NCBI RefSeq assembly: GCF_002303925.1
Contig: NZ_MRCS01000011.1
Coordinates: forward strand, 82,248-146,247
Length of the DNA stretch: 64,000 nt
Direction of reading: 5' to 3'
DNA from: Pseudomonas sp. ACN8
GTDB lineage: Bacteria > Pseudomonadota > Gammaproteobacteria > Pseudomonadales > Pseudomonadaceae
The stretch's first letter is position 1; each line of letters begins with the position of its first letter. The notes under the pieces were generated by a model that was not told the DNA's origin, searched no databases, and saw only the letters and a program-made list of their open reading frames with translations. This document shows positions 8,673-17,912 of this stretch, one piece after another. A program made the translations under genes and the position numbers.

Positions 8673-8723
8673 AAGCCGAGAGGCCCGCGCCACACGGCCC
8701 GCCATAACGCGAAACTGAAAGGC

Positions 8724-8815
8724 AAAAAAATGCCCCAGCTCATATGGGGGCGCGGATGCGCCATGTTGATATGTTCCGGCTTCGACTCCGGGCCGCTGAT
8801 TAGGCAGCGACGGAG
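8724..8815 (-). ncRNA. C4-type antisense RNA
   Basis: On the minus strand this segment contains a GGCGCATCCGCGCC hairpin (8762-8749) and a terminator with stem CCCCA/TGGGG (8749-8733) and seven Ts (8730-8724). Two blocks are complementary to the leader region downstream: 8761-8770 to 8663-8672 (10 of 10) and 8773-8785 to 8643-8655 (12 of 13), in the right antiparallel order. Position, hairpins and pairing match the C4 RNA of phages P1/P7, which silences antirepressor synthesis. The 5' end is estimated from a possible promoter (TTGGCG and GATAGG/TAGGCT) just upstream on the minus strand. Confidence 0.65.
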
Positions 8816-9120
8816 CAAAGCCTATCGGTCAGGCGCTCGCGGCGCCAAGTCTACTCTGGCGACGCTTGTTGTAGGAATCGAGGGTTTTTCAGGAAGGCTG
8901 TATCTGTAGGAATTTCCTGTTTTTGCATCTACCGAGGTGACATAGCGTTGCTCCCCTGATTTTTCCTATAACTTTTCCGGGTTCAAGAATGGACTGCAGA
9001 TTTTTCTGCATTGATCGAGTTTCCAGCTAGTGCTTCTTCTATAAAACGCTTGTGGGAGGCGCGAGTTTTTTCAGAAGAGTCCAGCGAAAAAAACGTTCTT
9101 TCTACAAGTCAGGGAAGCAA
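8816..9120. other. AT-richer intergenic region upstream of the MazF-like gene
   Basis: Roughly 300 bases with lower GC than the surroundings. It holds the likely promoter of the C4-like RNA on the minus strand (about 8820-8850), two copies of TGTAGGAAT (8869-8877 and 8905-8913), and a TATAAA (9040-9045) that could be the -10 element for the plus-strand gene. I find no convincing small antitoxin ORF. Confidence 0.45.
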
Positions 9121-10158
9121 ATGCAGACGATCGTTGTCCGTTATCTCGAAACGGTGATCAATAAAACTACCGGCGGATCCAGCCAAGTCGTTCTGGGAAC
9201 GGAAATTTACGAAGATATCCGTGAAACACTGATTCCAGGGATGCCGCGCTCCAAGCCGGGGACAGCCCTACACCCGGTTTTCCTGACCAAATGCTTCATC
9301 AATGACAGCAATCACCTTTGGCGACTCGAATCGATAAAGTCGACCGCCGCCACGGCTACGCGGCCCGCTGTTTTTTCGGTGCTGATTCAAAGACAGGATG
9401 TTTCTAAAGAGATTTTTCTGAATCAGACGCTGAAAAAAGACAAAAGCTTGAAGCTACAGAAACTTCTGGGGCGCCAAGGGAAACTGGTCGAAGTGGACTA
9501 TGGGTTCGTGCAGCGAAGCGCACGCACAGATGCGTCGAGCAAGTCCAACAAGCGGTACATGGACACGCTGCTTGAGGCCGAGATGCATAAGCGCAGGCTT
9601 GCTGTCGTTGTGAAGGTGATATCAAAAAATCTTGTTCAGGTTGCCCCTGTGACATCAAGAGCTATTGCCGTCGAAGACAGGTCAGCCTTCAAGCTGGAAC
9701 AGGCTACCTTGGACAAAATGCCTCGCTACCAAAACAGCGGAAAAGAAAGCTATGTGCTTTGCAGCATGCTTGAGTGCGTTTCGACCCAACGAATTTTGCC
9801 TCCAATCAGCTATTTCGGCGACGGGAGGGATACAGGGAGGAGCGTTAAGTACCCTGTTGCGCTGAGTGTCACCGAGAGCAAGTTGCTGAGGTCAGCGCTG
9901 ATTCACGCCGTGGGAGCCTCCGGTTATGTTCCGTACAACGACTTACTTCAGGCTCAGCTTAAAGCTCAAAAGCTGCAGGAAGTCGTCGACCAACTCAATA
10001 CAGCGTTGGACATTCGCAATACCGCATTGAGGCAGCTTGTTGCTGTCCAGAAGCTAGCCAAAAGGTGGGCGGCGGAAATGGGGCTTGAGTATGAGGATGA
10101 GCTCGAATTTCAACGAAATCTGGATGCTGAAAATGAAGTCGCGGCCACTGTTTTTTAA
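9121..10158 (+). CDS. Uncharacterised protein with a MazF/PemK-like segment
   Basis: Protein of 345 residues. The middle part shows the order of motifs of the MazF/PemK fold: GKLVEVDYG (120-128), KRRLAVVV (157-164), LVQVAPVTS (171-179) and YVLCSMLECVSTQRI (211-225). The first 105 residues are unassigned; residues 275-315 look like a coiled coil, followed by an acidic tail. MazF toxins are usually about 110 residues, so this is a much larger protein with the fold embedded. The ATG at 9121 follows AGGGA by about five bases; an upstream GTG at 9052 is less likely. GC is clearly lower than in neighbours, suggesting transfer. No antitoxin is visible. Function unknown; toxin activity is not established. 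Confidence 0.6.
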   Translation: MQTIVVRYLETVINKTTGGSSQVVLGTEIYEDIRETLIPGMPRSKPGTALHPVFLTKCFINDSNHLWRLESIKSTAATATRPAVFSVLIQRQDVSKEIFLNQTLKKDKSLKLQKLLGRQGKLVEVDYGFVQRSARTDASSKSNKRYMDTLLEAEMHKRRLAVVVKVISKNLVQVAPVTSRAIAVEDRSAFKLEQATLDKMPRYQNSGKESYVLCSMLECVSTQRILPPISYFGDGRDTGRSVKYPVALSVTESKLLRSALIHAVGASGYVPYNDLLQAQLKAQKLQEVVDQLNTALDIRNTALRQLVAVQKLAKRWAAEMGLEYEDELEFQRNLDAENEVAATVF

Positions 10159-10383
10159 CAAGCAAAACGAATTGACACCGCCTTCATCGGTTAATATCAT
10201 TGGCTCACATGGCCTGGCAAAGAGAGCAGAACTCTACCCAGGCGACAGGGTTAATACCCTCTTCTGTGAAAGTAAAACCGCCTTTAGGGGCGGTTTTTTT
10301 ATGTCTGTTCAAATGCTCAATTTGTTTTAGCAACCTCAACCCTGCCCGCATCGCTGCGGGCAGCGCGTCCGATCAACGAACTA
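10159..10383. other. Intergenic region with a terminator, 225 bases
   Basis: Between the MazF-like gene and the convergent permease gene. A small GGGT-TAAT-ACCC hairpin lies near 10249-10260 and a strong terminator at 10274-10300. No REP element is present here. Confidence 0.4.
10274..10300 (+). terminator. Rho-independent terminator after the MazF-like gene
   Basis: Stem AAAACCGCC / GGCGGTTTT closing a short loop (TTTAGG region), followed by a run of Ts on the plus strand. Confidence 0.85.
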
Positions 10384-11868
10384 TTACCGACTAACCTTCC
10401 ACGCATCCCCCGCAGGTGCCGTACCGTGGTCATACGGCTTGGCGATCCACATGTAAAGCAGGCCCAGGCCAATCACGATGACAGTGCTCAGCACCATCGC
10501 GTAGTTGATGTACCACGCGGCGTCCGGGGTGCGTGGCCAGGCCATGTTGATGATGGCGCCGACGCCGTAGACCAGCGCGCCGACGTTCACCACCCAGCCC
10601 CAGGCGCCGAGGGTGAATTTGCCGCTGGGTTTCCAGCCCTTCATGCGGGCGTACAGGGCTGCGAGCACGATCATCTGAAACGCCAGGTAGATGCCGATGG
10701 CCGCGAAACTGACGATGGTGGCGACCGCGTCTTGCAGGAAGAAGCCGAGAATGATGATCAGTGCCGGCAGGACACCGGACACGAACAGTGCGGCAACTGG
10801 AACCTGAGTCGTAGGGGAAATTTTTTTCAGTAGTCGGCTGCCGATGACCATTTCGTCACGGGCGTAGGAATACAGCAGACGACTGGCCGCCGCTTGCAGG
10901 CTGATCACGCAGGAGATGAAGGAAATCATCACCACGCCCATCACCACTTTCGAACCGACCGGGCCGAAGGCGTTGTTGAGGATGGTGGTGACCGGGTCCT
11001 TGTCGGTGCCGTTGATCACCGCCTGCATGTCCGGCACGGCCAGGATCAGCGCCAGGCAGGCGAACATCGCCGCGATGCCGCCGATGTAGATGGTCATGCG
11101 CATGGCCACCGGGATCTGCTTGCTCGGGTTGGGGGTTTCTTCGGCCACGTCGCCGCAGGCCTCGAAGCCGTAGTACAGGAACATCCCCGCCAGCGACGCG
11201 GTGAGGAACGCCGGCAGGTACGAGCCGTCGACGCTGATATCGAAGGTGTTGAACAACACGCTGATGGGTTGATGACGCTCGAAAATCAGCAGGTAAACGC
11301 CAACGATCACCGCGCCCACCAGTTCGCAGAGGAAGCCGAACATGGCGATCCGCGCCAGCACCTTGGTGCCGCTGAGGTTGACCAGGGTGGCGAACAACGT
11401 CAGGAACAGAGCGATGATGATGTTGGTGTTGTTGCTCGGTTCAAAGCCCATCATGGCGGCGAGGTACGGACCGGCACCTACAGCAACGGCGGCGATGGTG
11501 ACGCACAGGGCGATGGAGTAGATCCAGCCGACCATCCACGCCCAGCGCTTGCCCACCAAGCGGCGAGCCCACGGGTACACACCGCCGGAAATCGGGAACT
11601 GCGAAACCACTTCACCGAAGATCAGGCACACCAGCAACTGGCCGCAACCGACCAGCAAGTAGGCCCAGAACATCGGTGGCCCGCCCGCGGCGAGGCACAG
11701 GCCGAAGAGGGTATAAACCCCTACGACCGGAGAGAGATAGGTGAAGCCCAGGGCGAAGTTTTCCCACAGGCTCATGCTGCGGTTGAAGTTGGAGGTGTAA
11801 CCCAGTTTGCGTAGTTGCTCGGCATCGCTGTCGGCAAGGGCTGCAGAGAGATCGGGTGATGCACTCAT
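10384..11868 (-). CDS. APC-family amino acid/GABA-type permease
   Basis: Integral inner-membrane transporter of 494 residues with about twelve predicted helices. The N-terminal LGYTSNFNRSMSLWENFALGFTYLSPVVGVYTLFG and the GGPPMFWAYLLVGCGQ loop are typical of the amino acid/choline/GABA permeases of the APC superfamily. The start at 11868 (MSASPDLSAAL) has GGAG eight to ten bases upstream. It is the last gene of a minus-strand block with two aminoaldehyde-type dehydrogenases and a putrescine/spermidine-type ABC transporter, so GABA, putrescine or a related amine is a likely substrate. This is inference from context. Confidence 0.8.
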   Translation of the reverse strand: MSASPDLSAALADSDAEQLRKLGYTSNFNRSMSLWENFALGFTYLSPVVGVYTLFGLCLAAGGPPMFWAYLLVGCGQLLVCLIFGEVVSQFPISGGVYPWARRLVGKRWAWMVGWIYSIALCVTIAAVAVGAGPYLAAMMGFEPSNNTNIIIALFLTLFATLVNLSGTKVLARIAMFGFLCELVGAVIVGVYLLIFERHQPISVLFNTFDISVDGSYLPAFLTASLAGMFLYYGFEACGDVAEETPNPSKQIPVAMRMTIYIGGIAAMFACLALILAVPDMQAVINGTDKDPVTTILNNAFGPVGSKVVMGVVMISFISCVISLQAAASRLLYSYARDEMVIGSRLLKKISPTTQVPVAALFVSGVLPALIIILGFFLQDAVATIVSFAAIGIYLAFQMIVLAALYARMKGWKPSGKFTLGAWGWVVNVGALVYGVGAIINMAWPRTPDAAWYINYAMVLSTVIVIGLGLLYMWIAKPYDHGTAPAGDAWKVSR

Positions 11869-12011
11869 GTGTGATTGCTCCGGAAAATCGGCAGATTTCG
11901 GATGTCCGAAACCGTGGCGGGGCATTTGCAGCGCCGCCAGGATCGGTGGTTATTATTTTGAATTCCTGATGGTGCTTAGTGCCGGTTTCTACCTTGAAGC
12001 CGGGGTGACGC

Positions 12012-12079
12012 AATCGCCAGCAGGCTGGCTCCCACAGGGAAATGCATTCCAAACTGTGGGAGCCAGCCTGCTGGCGATG
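12012..12079. repeat. REP doublet, GAGCCAGC type
   Basis: Inverted pair ATCGCCAGCAGGCTGGCTCCCACAG type at 12012-12037 and the reverse copy at 12055-12079, with only about 17 bases between. It separates the permease gene from the patD-like gene. Confidence 0.88.
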
Positions 12080-12082
12080 CTT

Positions 12083-13507
12083 TTAGTGCTTGAACATCAC
12101 ATGCCGAACGACGGTGTAGTCCTCAAGCCCGTACATGGACATGTCCTTGCCATAGCCGGACAGTTTCTGACCTCCGTGAGGCATTTCGCTGACCAGCATG
12201 AAGTGCGTATTGACCCAGGTGCAGCCGTACTGCAAACGCGCCGACAGGCGATGAGCGCGGCCGACGTCGGCGGTCCACACGGAGGAGGCCAGGCCGTAGT
12301 CCGAATCGTTGGCCCAGCCCAGCACCTGTGTTTCATCGCTGAATTTAGTCACCGAGACCACCGGCCCGAACACTTCACGGCGCACGATTTCGTCGTCCTG
12401 TTGTGCATCGGCCAACACCGTCGGTTCGAAGAAGTAGCCATTGCCCTCAACCGCCTTGCCGCCAGTGATCAAACGAATGTGCGGCTGGGCAACGGCGCGC
12501 TCGACGAAACCGGTCACGCGGTCGCGGTGTTGCGCGGTGATCAGCGGGCCGAGTTCGGTCGACGGATCATCCTGCAAGCCGTACTTGATGCTGCTGACGG
12601 CGGCGCCGAGTTTCTCCACGAACTTGTCGTAGATGCCTTCCTGGGCATAGATGCGGCAGGCGGCGGTGCAGTCCTGGCCTGCGTTGTAGAAACCGAAGGT
12701 GCGGATGCCTTCGACGGCGGCATCGATGTCGGCGTCGTCGAAGATGATCACCGGGGCCTTGCCGCCCAGTTCCATGTGCATGCGTTTGACGCTGTCGGCG
12801 GTGCTGGAAATGATGTTCGAACCGGTGGCGATCGAACCGGTCAGCGACACCATGCGCACTTTCGGGTGGGTCACCAGTGGACTGCCGACGGTAGGACCAC
12901 GGCCGAACACCAGGTTGAGTACACCGGCCGGGAAAATCTCCGACGCCAGTTCGGCCAGACGCAGGGCGGTCAGCGGGGTTTGTTCCGACGGCTTGAGTAC
13001 CACAGTATTACCGGCGGCCAGGGCCGGGGCGATTTTCCAGGCGACCATCATCAGCGGGTAGTTCCACGGTGCGATGGAAGCGATCACGCCCACCGGGTCG
13101 CGGCGGATCATCGAGGTGTGCCCCGGCAGGTACTCGCCACCGGCTGAACCGCTCATGCAGCGGCTGGCGCCGGCGAAGAAACGGAACACGTCGGCAATCG
13201 CCGGGATCTCGTCGTTCAGTGCGGCGCTGTAGGGTTTGCCGCAGTTGTCCGATTCCAGTTTGGCCAGCTCTTCGCCGTGGGCCTCGATGACATCGGCGAG
13301 TTTGAGCAGCAGCCGTGAACGCTCTTTCGGCGGGGTTTGCGACCAGCTGTCGAACGCGGCGTCGGCAGCGCGTACGGCGGCATCGACCTGGGCCTCGCTG
13401 GCTTCGTTGATTTCCACCAGCACACGACCCAAAGCCGGGTTGAAGACGGGTTGGGCGGGGCCTTCGCCGTCGAGCAGTTGGCCGTTGATCAAGAGTTTGG
13501 TTTGCAT
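12083..13507 (-). CDS. patD: Gamma-aminobutyraldehyde dehydrogenase-type aldehyde dehydrogenase
   Basis: NAD-dependent aldehyde dehydrogenase of 474 residues, predicted to oxidise 4-aminobutanal to GABA in putrescine breakdown. Family features: the cofactor region [29 protein letters not shown], the catalytic glutamate block MELGGKAP and the catalytic cysteine in [11 protein letters not shown]. The start at 13507 ([16 protein letters not shown]) fits the family N-terminus. It lies next to a ydcSTUV-type transporter, as ydcW/patD does in E. coli, which supports the name. It is clearly paralogous to the dehydrogenase gene at 17913-19412, so exact substrate division is uncertain. Confidence 0.8.
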   Translation of the reverse strand: MQTKLLINGQLLDGEGPAQPVFNPALGRVLVEINEASEAQVDAAVRAADAAFDSWSQTPPKERSRLLLKLADVIEAHGEELAKLESDNCGKPYSAALNDEIPAIADVFRFFAGASRCMSGSAGGEYLPGHTSMIRRDPVGVIASIAPWNYPLMMVAWKIAPALAAGNTVVLKPSEQTPLTALRLAELASEIFPAGVLNLVFGRGPTVGSPLVTHPKVRMVSLTGSIATGSNIISSTADSVKRMHMELGGKAPVIIFDDADIDAAVEGIRTFGFYNAGQDCTAACRIYAQEGIYDKFVEKLGAAVSSIKYGLQDDPSTELGPLITAQHRDRVTGFVERAVAQPHIRLITGGKAVEGNGYFFEPTVLADAQQDDEIVRREVFGPVVSVTKFSDETQVLGWANDSDYGLASSVWTADVGRAHRLSARLQYGCTWVNTHFMLVSEMPHGGQKLSGYGKDMSMYGLEDYTVVRHVMFKH

Positions 13508-13554
13508 GGCTTTGTCCTCACTAACACTTTTATTGTTCTGCTTGAACCGGCCCC

Positions 13555-13656
13555 CTGTAGGAGCGAGCCTGCTCGCGATGGTCTCAAACACACCGCGTTG
13601 AACCAGACTGAACGCGTCTTCGTTCACGTCCATCGCGAGCAGGCTCGCTCCTACAG
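13555..13656. repeat. REP doublet, GAGCGAGC type
   Basis: Two inverted REPs about 50 bases apart between patD and the downstream-reading permease gene, that is, inside the presumed operon. Confidence 0.9.
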
Positions 13657-13673
13657 GGGATGTTGGTTGTCGG

Positions 13674-14483
13674 TTACTTCCCACCACTGCCCGCCACACT
13701 CTCACCACCCCGCGTCAGGTAATAGGCACCAAGAATCGGCAGCATGGTCACGATCATCACCAGCATCGCCACGACGTTGGTCACCGGCACGTCCCGTGGG
13801 CGGCTGAGCTGGTTGAGCAGCCACAACGGCAGGGTGCGTTCATGGCCGGCGGTGAAGGTGGTGACGATGATTTCGTCGAACGACAGGGCAAACGCCAGCA
13901 TGCCGCCGGCCAGCAACGCCGAGCCGAGGTTCGGCAGGATGATGTAGCGGAAGGTCTGCCAGCCGTCGGCACCGAGGTCCATCGAGGCTTCGATCAAACT
14001 GTGGGAGGTACGGCGCAAACGGGCGATGACGTTGTTGTAGACGATCACCACGCAGAAGGTCGCGTGGCCGACGATGATGGTGAACATCCCCGGTTCGATG
14101 CCCAGTGTCTTGAAGGTCGCCAGCAGCGCGATCCCGGTGATGATCCCCGGCAGGGCAATCGGCAGGATCAGCATCAGCGAGATGCCTTGCTTGCCGAAGA
14201 AATCCCGGCGATACAACGCGGCCGAAGCCAATGTGCCAAGGACCATGGCGATCAGGGTGGCAATCGAGGCGATCTGCAACGACAGCTTGATGGCTTCCAG
14301 CACGTCCGGGCGCGAGAACGCCACGCCGATCCACTTCCAGGTGAAACCCTTGGGTGGAAAACTGAACGCCGCGTCTTCGGTGTTGAAGGCGTACAGGAAG
14401 ATGATCAGGATCGGGAAGTGCAGAAACACCAGCCCGCCCCAGGCTGCGATGCGCAGGCCCAAAGAAGCTTTCTCAGAGTGCAT
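13674..14483 (-). CDS. ydcV: Polyamine-type ABC transporter permease (YdcV/PotI-like)
   Basis: Inner-membrane permease of 269 residues with about six helices. The coupling motif is [26 protein letters not shown], typical of the PotC/PotI branch of spermidine/putrescine importers. The N-terminus [25 protein letters not shown] is a standard first helix of this family. Its start overlaps the end of the other permease gene by 11 bases, so the two are co-translated. The gene name follows E. coli ydcSTUV by gene order; substrate specificity is not shown by sequence. Confidence 0.85.
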   Translation of the reverse strand: MHSEKASLGLRIAAWGGLVFLHFPILIIFLYAFNTEDAAFSFPPKGFTWKWIGVAFSRPDVLEAIKLSLQIASIATLIAMVLGTLASAALYRRDFFGKQGISLMLILPIALPGIITGIALLATFKTLGIEPGMFTIIVGHATFCVVIVYNNVIARLRRTSHSLIEASMDLGADGWQTFRYIILPNLGSALLAGGMLAFALSFDEIIVTTFTAGHERTLPLWLLNQLSRPRDVPVTNVVAMLVMIVTMLPILGAYYLTRGGESVAGSGGK

Positions 14484-15420
14484 CGAAGGCCCCCAGTCGT
14501 TTGACGATGGACAGGTAGATGGCGATCAGCACGATCGGCACCAGGGTGAAGGCCGCGGCCATTGGCATGTTGCCGATCGCGCCTTGCTGGGCATACACCA
14601 TGCTGCCGACGAAGTAGCCGGGCGGGCCGACCAGTTGCGGCACGATGAAGTCGCCCAGGGTCAGCGAGAAGGTGAAGATCGAGCCTGCGGCAATGCCCGG
14701 GACCGACAGCGGCAGAATCACTTGCGTGAAGGTCTGGCGCGGCTTGGCACCGAGGTCGGCGGAGGCTTGCAGCAGCGAGGGCGGCAGGCGTTCCAGCGAG
14801 GCCTGGATCGGCAGGATCATGAACGGCAGCCAGATGTAGACGAACACCATGAAGCGCCCCAGGTGCGAGGTCGACAAGGTGCTGCCGCCGACGCCAGGAA
14901 TCCCCAGCACGAACTGCAGGACCGGTTCCAGTCCCAGGTGCTGCACGAACCACTGCGCCACGCCGCCCTTGGCCAACAGCAGCGTCCAGGCGTAGGCCTT
15001 GACGATGTAACTGGCCCACATCGGCATCATCACCGCGATGTAGAAAAACGCCTTGGTCTTGCCGGTGGTGTAGCGCGCCATGTAGTAGGCAATCGGGAAC
15101 GCGATGACGGCGCTGGCCATCGACACGACGACCGCCATGCCCAGGGTGCGCAGGATGATGTCGAAGTTCGACGGCTGGAACAGCGCGGTGAAGTTCGCCA
15201 GGGTCAGGTCGGGTGTGACCGCCATGGTGAAGTCATCGAAGGTGTAGAAGCCTTGCCACAGCAGCACCAGCAATGAGCCCAGGTAGATCGCGCCGAACCA
15301 CAGCAACGGCGGCACCAGCAGCATCGACAGGTACAGGTTCGGCCGGCGATACAACAGGTTGGAAAACCTGCGCAACGGCGAGCCGCCTGACGAGGTTTGA
15401 GAAATAGCCAGGGTGTTCAT
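14473..15420 (-). CDS. ydcU: Polyamine-type ABC transporter permease (YdcU/PotH-like)
   Basis: Inner-membrane permease of 315 residues, partner of the YdcV-like subunit. The coupling loop reads [29 protein letters not shown]. The N-terminal cytoplasmic stretch (to about residue 32) precedes the first helix [33 protein letters not shown], as in PotB/PotH proteins. The ATG at 15420 lies one base after the stop of the ATPase gene, indicating coupling; a six-residue in-frame extension is possible but would overlap that gene. Confidence 0.86.
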   Translation of the reverse strand: MNTLAISQTSSGGSPLRRFSNLLYRRPNLYLSMLLVPPLLWFGAIYLGSLLVLLWQGFYTFDDFTMAVTPDLTLANFTALFQPSNFDIILRTLGMAVVVSMASAVIAFPIAYYMARYTTGKTKAFFYIAVMMPMWASYIVKAYAWTLLLAKGGVAQWFVQHLGLEPVLQFVLGIPGVGGSTLSTSHLGRFMVFVYIWLPFMILPIQASLERLPPSLLQASADLGAKPRQTFTQVILPLSVPGIAAGSIFTFSLTLGDFIVPQLVGPPGYFVGSMVYAQQGAIGNMPMAAAFTLVPIVLIAIYLSIVKRLGAFDAL

Positions 15421-15421
15421 C

Positions 15422-16459
15422 TCACACCCCGCCTGCAAGGGTATCGTGCAACTGGACCATCGCTTCCCGCGCCCAGCGTGCGCTGAGGCGCTGCCCGGTC
15501 TGGTGTTGCGCGCTGCTGTCGATCCACTGGATGTTGGCCTGGCTGATGTTCAGGGTCTGGCCGTTTTCCAGTTTCAGTTCATAGCGGGTGGCGCTGCCCT
15601 GGTACTGGATGTCGTGCAGCAAACCGCTGACTTCGATCTCGTGACTGGCCAGCGGGCCTTCGGCGAAGCGCACGTGTTCCGGACGAATCGAGAACGGCTG
15701 CGGATGGCCACTGAGCTGCTTGGCCAGATCACCGCGAATCACGTTGGAGGTGCCGACGAATTCCGCCACGAAGGTGGTGGCCGGTTTCATGTACAGGTTG
15801 CGCGGGCTATCGACCTGTTCGATGCGCCCCTTATTGAACACCGCCACCCGGTCGGACATCGACAACGCTTCGGTCTGGTCGTGGGTGACGAAAATGAAGG
15901 TGATGCCGAGCTGGCGTTGCAGCTTCTTCAGTTCGCCCTGCATTTGCTCGCGCAACTTCAGGTCGAGGGCGCCGAGGGGTTCGTCGAGCAACAGTACGCG
16001 AGGACGGTTGACCAAGGCACGGGCCAGGGCCACACGCTGGCGTTGGCCTCCGGAGAGCTGCACCGGCTTGCGCTCGCCATAGCCGCCGAGGGCGACCATC
16101 TCCAGGGATTCCTGGGCGCGCTTGAGGCGTTCGACCTTGCCGATGCCTTTGACTTTCAAGCCGTAGGCGACGTTATCGCGAACGTTCATGTGCGGGAACA
16201 GCGCGTAATCCTGGAACACGGTGTTCACGTCACGCTGGTACGGCGGCAGGCCGGCGGCCTCTTCGCCATGAATACGGATGGAGCCTGCGCTCGGTTGTTC
16301 AAAACCGGCGATCAGGCGCAAACAGGTGGTCTTGCCCGAGCCGGACGGCCCCAGCATGGAGAAGAACTCGCCGTCCTGGATGTCGATGGAAACCCGGTCG
16401 ACGGCTTTCACTTCGCCGAACTGACGGGAGACGTTGGTGAACTGGACTGCAAGCGTCAT
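15422..16459 (-). CDS. ydcT: Polyamine-type ABC transporter ATP-binding protein (YdcT/PotG-like)
   Basis: Cytoplasmic ATPase of 345 residues. Walker A is GPSGSGKTT, the signature LSGGQRQR and Walker B VLLLDEPLGALD are all intact, followed by VTHDQTEALSMSD. The C-terminal third (about 240-345) is a TOBE/OB-type regulatory domain, as in PotA/PotG. The start at 16459 (MTLAVQFTNVSRQFG) is the canonical one; in-frame sequence further upstream passes through a REP and was rejected. It is separated from the binding-protein gene by about 215 bases containing a REP doublet. Confidence 0.88.
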   Translation of the reverse strand: MTLAVQFTNVSRQFGEVKAVDRVSIDIQDGEFFSMLGPSGSGKTTCLRLIAGFEQPSAGSIRIHGEEAAGLPPYQRDVNTVFQDYALFPHMNVRDNVAYGLKVKGIGKVERLKRAQESLEMVALGGYGERKPVQLSGGQRQRVALARALVNRPRVLLLDEPLGALDLKLREQMQGELKKLQRQLGITFIFVTHDQTEALSMSDRVAVFNKGRIEQVDSPRNLYMKPATTFVAEFVGTSNVIRGDLAKQLSGHPQPFSIRPEHVRFAEGPLASHEIEVSGLLHDIQYQGSATRYELKLENGQTLNISQANIQWIDSSAQHQTGQRLSARWAREAMVQLHDTLAGGV

Positions 16460-16573
16460 GGTGCGGTGCTCCAAAAAGGCGAAGGCCGTCGCAGCGGCCC
16501 TGCCTGGACTTCTGAAAAAACGAACATCTTTTATCGGTGGGCCGAGCACGATAGTGGCAACGGCGCTGATCAA

Positions 16574-16665
16574 CTGTAGGAGTGAGCCTGCTCGCGATGA
16601 GGGCGGAACAGTCAGAATCGTTGTCGACTGACACTCCGCCATCGCGAGCAGGCTCGCTCCTACAG
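16574..16665. repeat. REP doublet, GAGTGAGC/GAGCGAGC arms
   Basis: Inverted REP pair between the ydcT-like and ydcS-like genes, inside the operon. One arm carries GAGTGAGC instead of GAGCGAGC. Confidence 0.88.
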
Positions 16666-16676
16666 GGTGGGGCGGG

Positions 16677-17828
16677 TTATCTACCGCCCATGATCGCGAT
16701 GTAATCCTGGGTCCAGCGGCTGTACGGCACGAACTTGCCGCCTTCAGCCTGTGGAGTTTTCCAGAAGGCGATCTTGTCGAACTGGTCGAAACCGTTGGTC
16801 TTGCAGCCTTCGGCGCCGAGCAATTCACTGCCCTGGCACGCCGCCGGAACCGCTGGCAGCGAGCCGAACCACGCCGCGACGTCACCCTGGACTTTCGGTT
16901 GCAGCGACCAGTCCATCCATTTGTAGGCGCAGTTCGGGTGCTTGGCCTCGGCGTGCAGCATGGTGGTGTCGGCCCAACCGGTAGCGCCTTCTTTCGGGAT
17001 GGTCGAGGCGATTGGCTGCTTCTCGTTCATCAGGCCGTTGACCTGATATGGCCACGCACCGGAGGCGACTACGCCTTCGTTCTTGAAGTCGCTCATTTGC
17101 ACAGTGGTGTCGTGCCAGTAGCGGTGGATCAACGGCTGCTGGGCGCGCAGCAGGTCGAGTACGGCCTTGTACTGGGCTTCGGTCAGTTCATAGGGGTTCT
17201 GGATGCCCAGTTCCGGCTTGGCGGTCTTCAGATACAGCGCCGCGTCGGCGATGTAGATCGGGCCGTCATAGGCCTGCACGCGGCCCTTGTTCGGCTTGCC
17301 GTCCGGCAGGTTTTCCGCATTGAACAGCACGCCCCAGCTGGTGGGCGGGGTCTTGAACACGTTGGTGTTGTACATCAACACGTTCGGGCCCCACTGATAC
17401 GGGGCGCCGTAGGTCTGCTTGTTGACCACGTACCAGGGTCCATCCTTGAGGCGCGGGTCGAGGTTTTTCCAGTTCGGGATCAACGCGGTGTTGATCGGTT
17501 GCACACGCTTGCCGACGATCAGGCGCAGGGACGCGTCGCCGGACGCCGTGACCAGGTCGTAGCCGCCCTTGGCCATCAGGCTGACCATTTCATCGGAGGT
17601 GGCAGCGGTCTTGACGTTGACCTTGCAGCCGGTTTCCTTCTCGAAACCGGTTACCCAGTCGTAGGCCTTGTCACTCTCGCCACGTTCGATGTAGCCAGGC
17701 CAGGCCACAATATCCAGTTGGCCTTCGCCCGCCCCGACAGCTTTGAGCGGCTCGGCGGCCTGGACACTGGCGCTGGCCAGCAGCGCGGTGGTGATTGCAC
17801 TGAGCAGTGCGGTCTTGTGCACGGACAT
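16677..17828 (-). CDS. ydcS: Polyamine-type periplasmic binding protein (YdcS-like)
   Basis: Periplasmic substrate-binding protein of 383 residues. The N-terminal signal peptide MSVHKTALLSAITTALLASASVQA is cleaved probably before AEPLKA. The mature protein begins GEGQLDIVAWPGYIERGE and contains WGPNVLMYNTNVF and CAYKWMDWSLQPKVQ, characteristic of the YdcS branch of the PotD/PotF family. A strong ribosome site (AGAGGGAA) precedes the start. It is the first transporter gene after the upstream dehydrogenase gene. Some YdcS proteins are also reported to have polyhydroxybutyrate-related roles; transport is the simpler reading here. Confidence 0.87.
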   Translation of the reverse strand: MSVHKTALLSAITTALLASASVQAAEPLKAVGAGEGQLDIVAWPGYIERGESDKAYDWVTGFEKETGCKVNVKTAATSDEMVSLMAKGGYDLVTASGDASLRLIVGKRVQPINTALIPNWKNLDPRLKDGPWYVVNKQTYGAPYQWGPNVLMYNTNVFKTPPTSWGVLFNAENLPDGKPNKGRVQAYDGPIYIADAALYLKTAKPELGIQNPYELTEAQYKAVLDLLRAQQPLIHRYWHDTTVQMSDFKNEGVVASGAWPYQVNGLMNEKQPIASTIPKEGATGWADTTMLHAEAKHPNCAYKWMDWSLQPKVQGDVAAWFGSLPAVPAACQGSELLGAEGCKTNGFDQFDKIAFWKTPQAEGGKFVPYSRWTQDYIAIMGGR

Positions 17829-17912
17829 GGGAATTCCCTCTTCTTTAATTATGGTCGGGGCAGTGTCTTGAACGTGGTGAAGCGCGCCGTTGGTGGCTTG
17901 TTATTAGCGTAG

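Noticed and set aside
8570..8818. N-terminal extension of the BRO-N protein
   Set aside because: An in-frame extension to 8818 runs back through a terminator and the C4-like RNA. The ATG at 8569 has a good ribosome site and the domain starts after it.
8816..9120. Antitoxin gene for the MazF-like protein
   Set aside because: No short ORF with a ribosome site and antitoxin-like sequence could be found on either strand.
10159..10273. Small RNA downstream of the MazF-like gene
   Set aside because: A hairpin (GGGT-TAAT-ACCC) and terminator are present, but no promoter is visible, so it is more simply the 3' end of the upstream mRNA.
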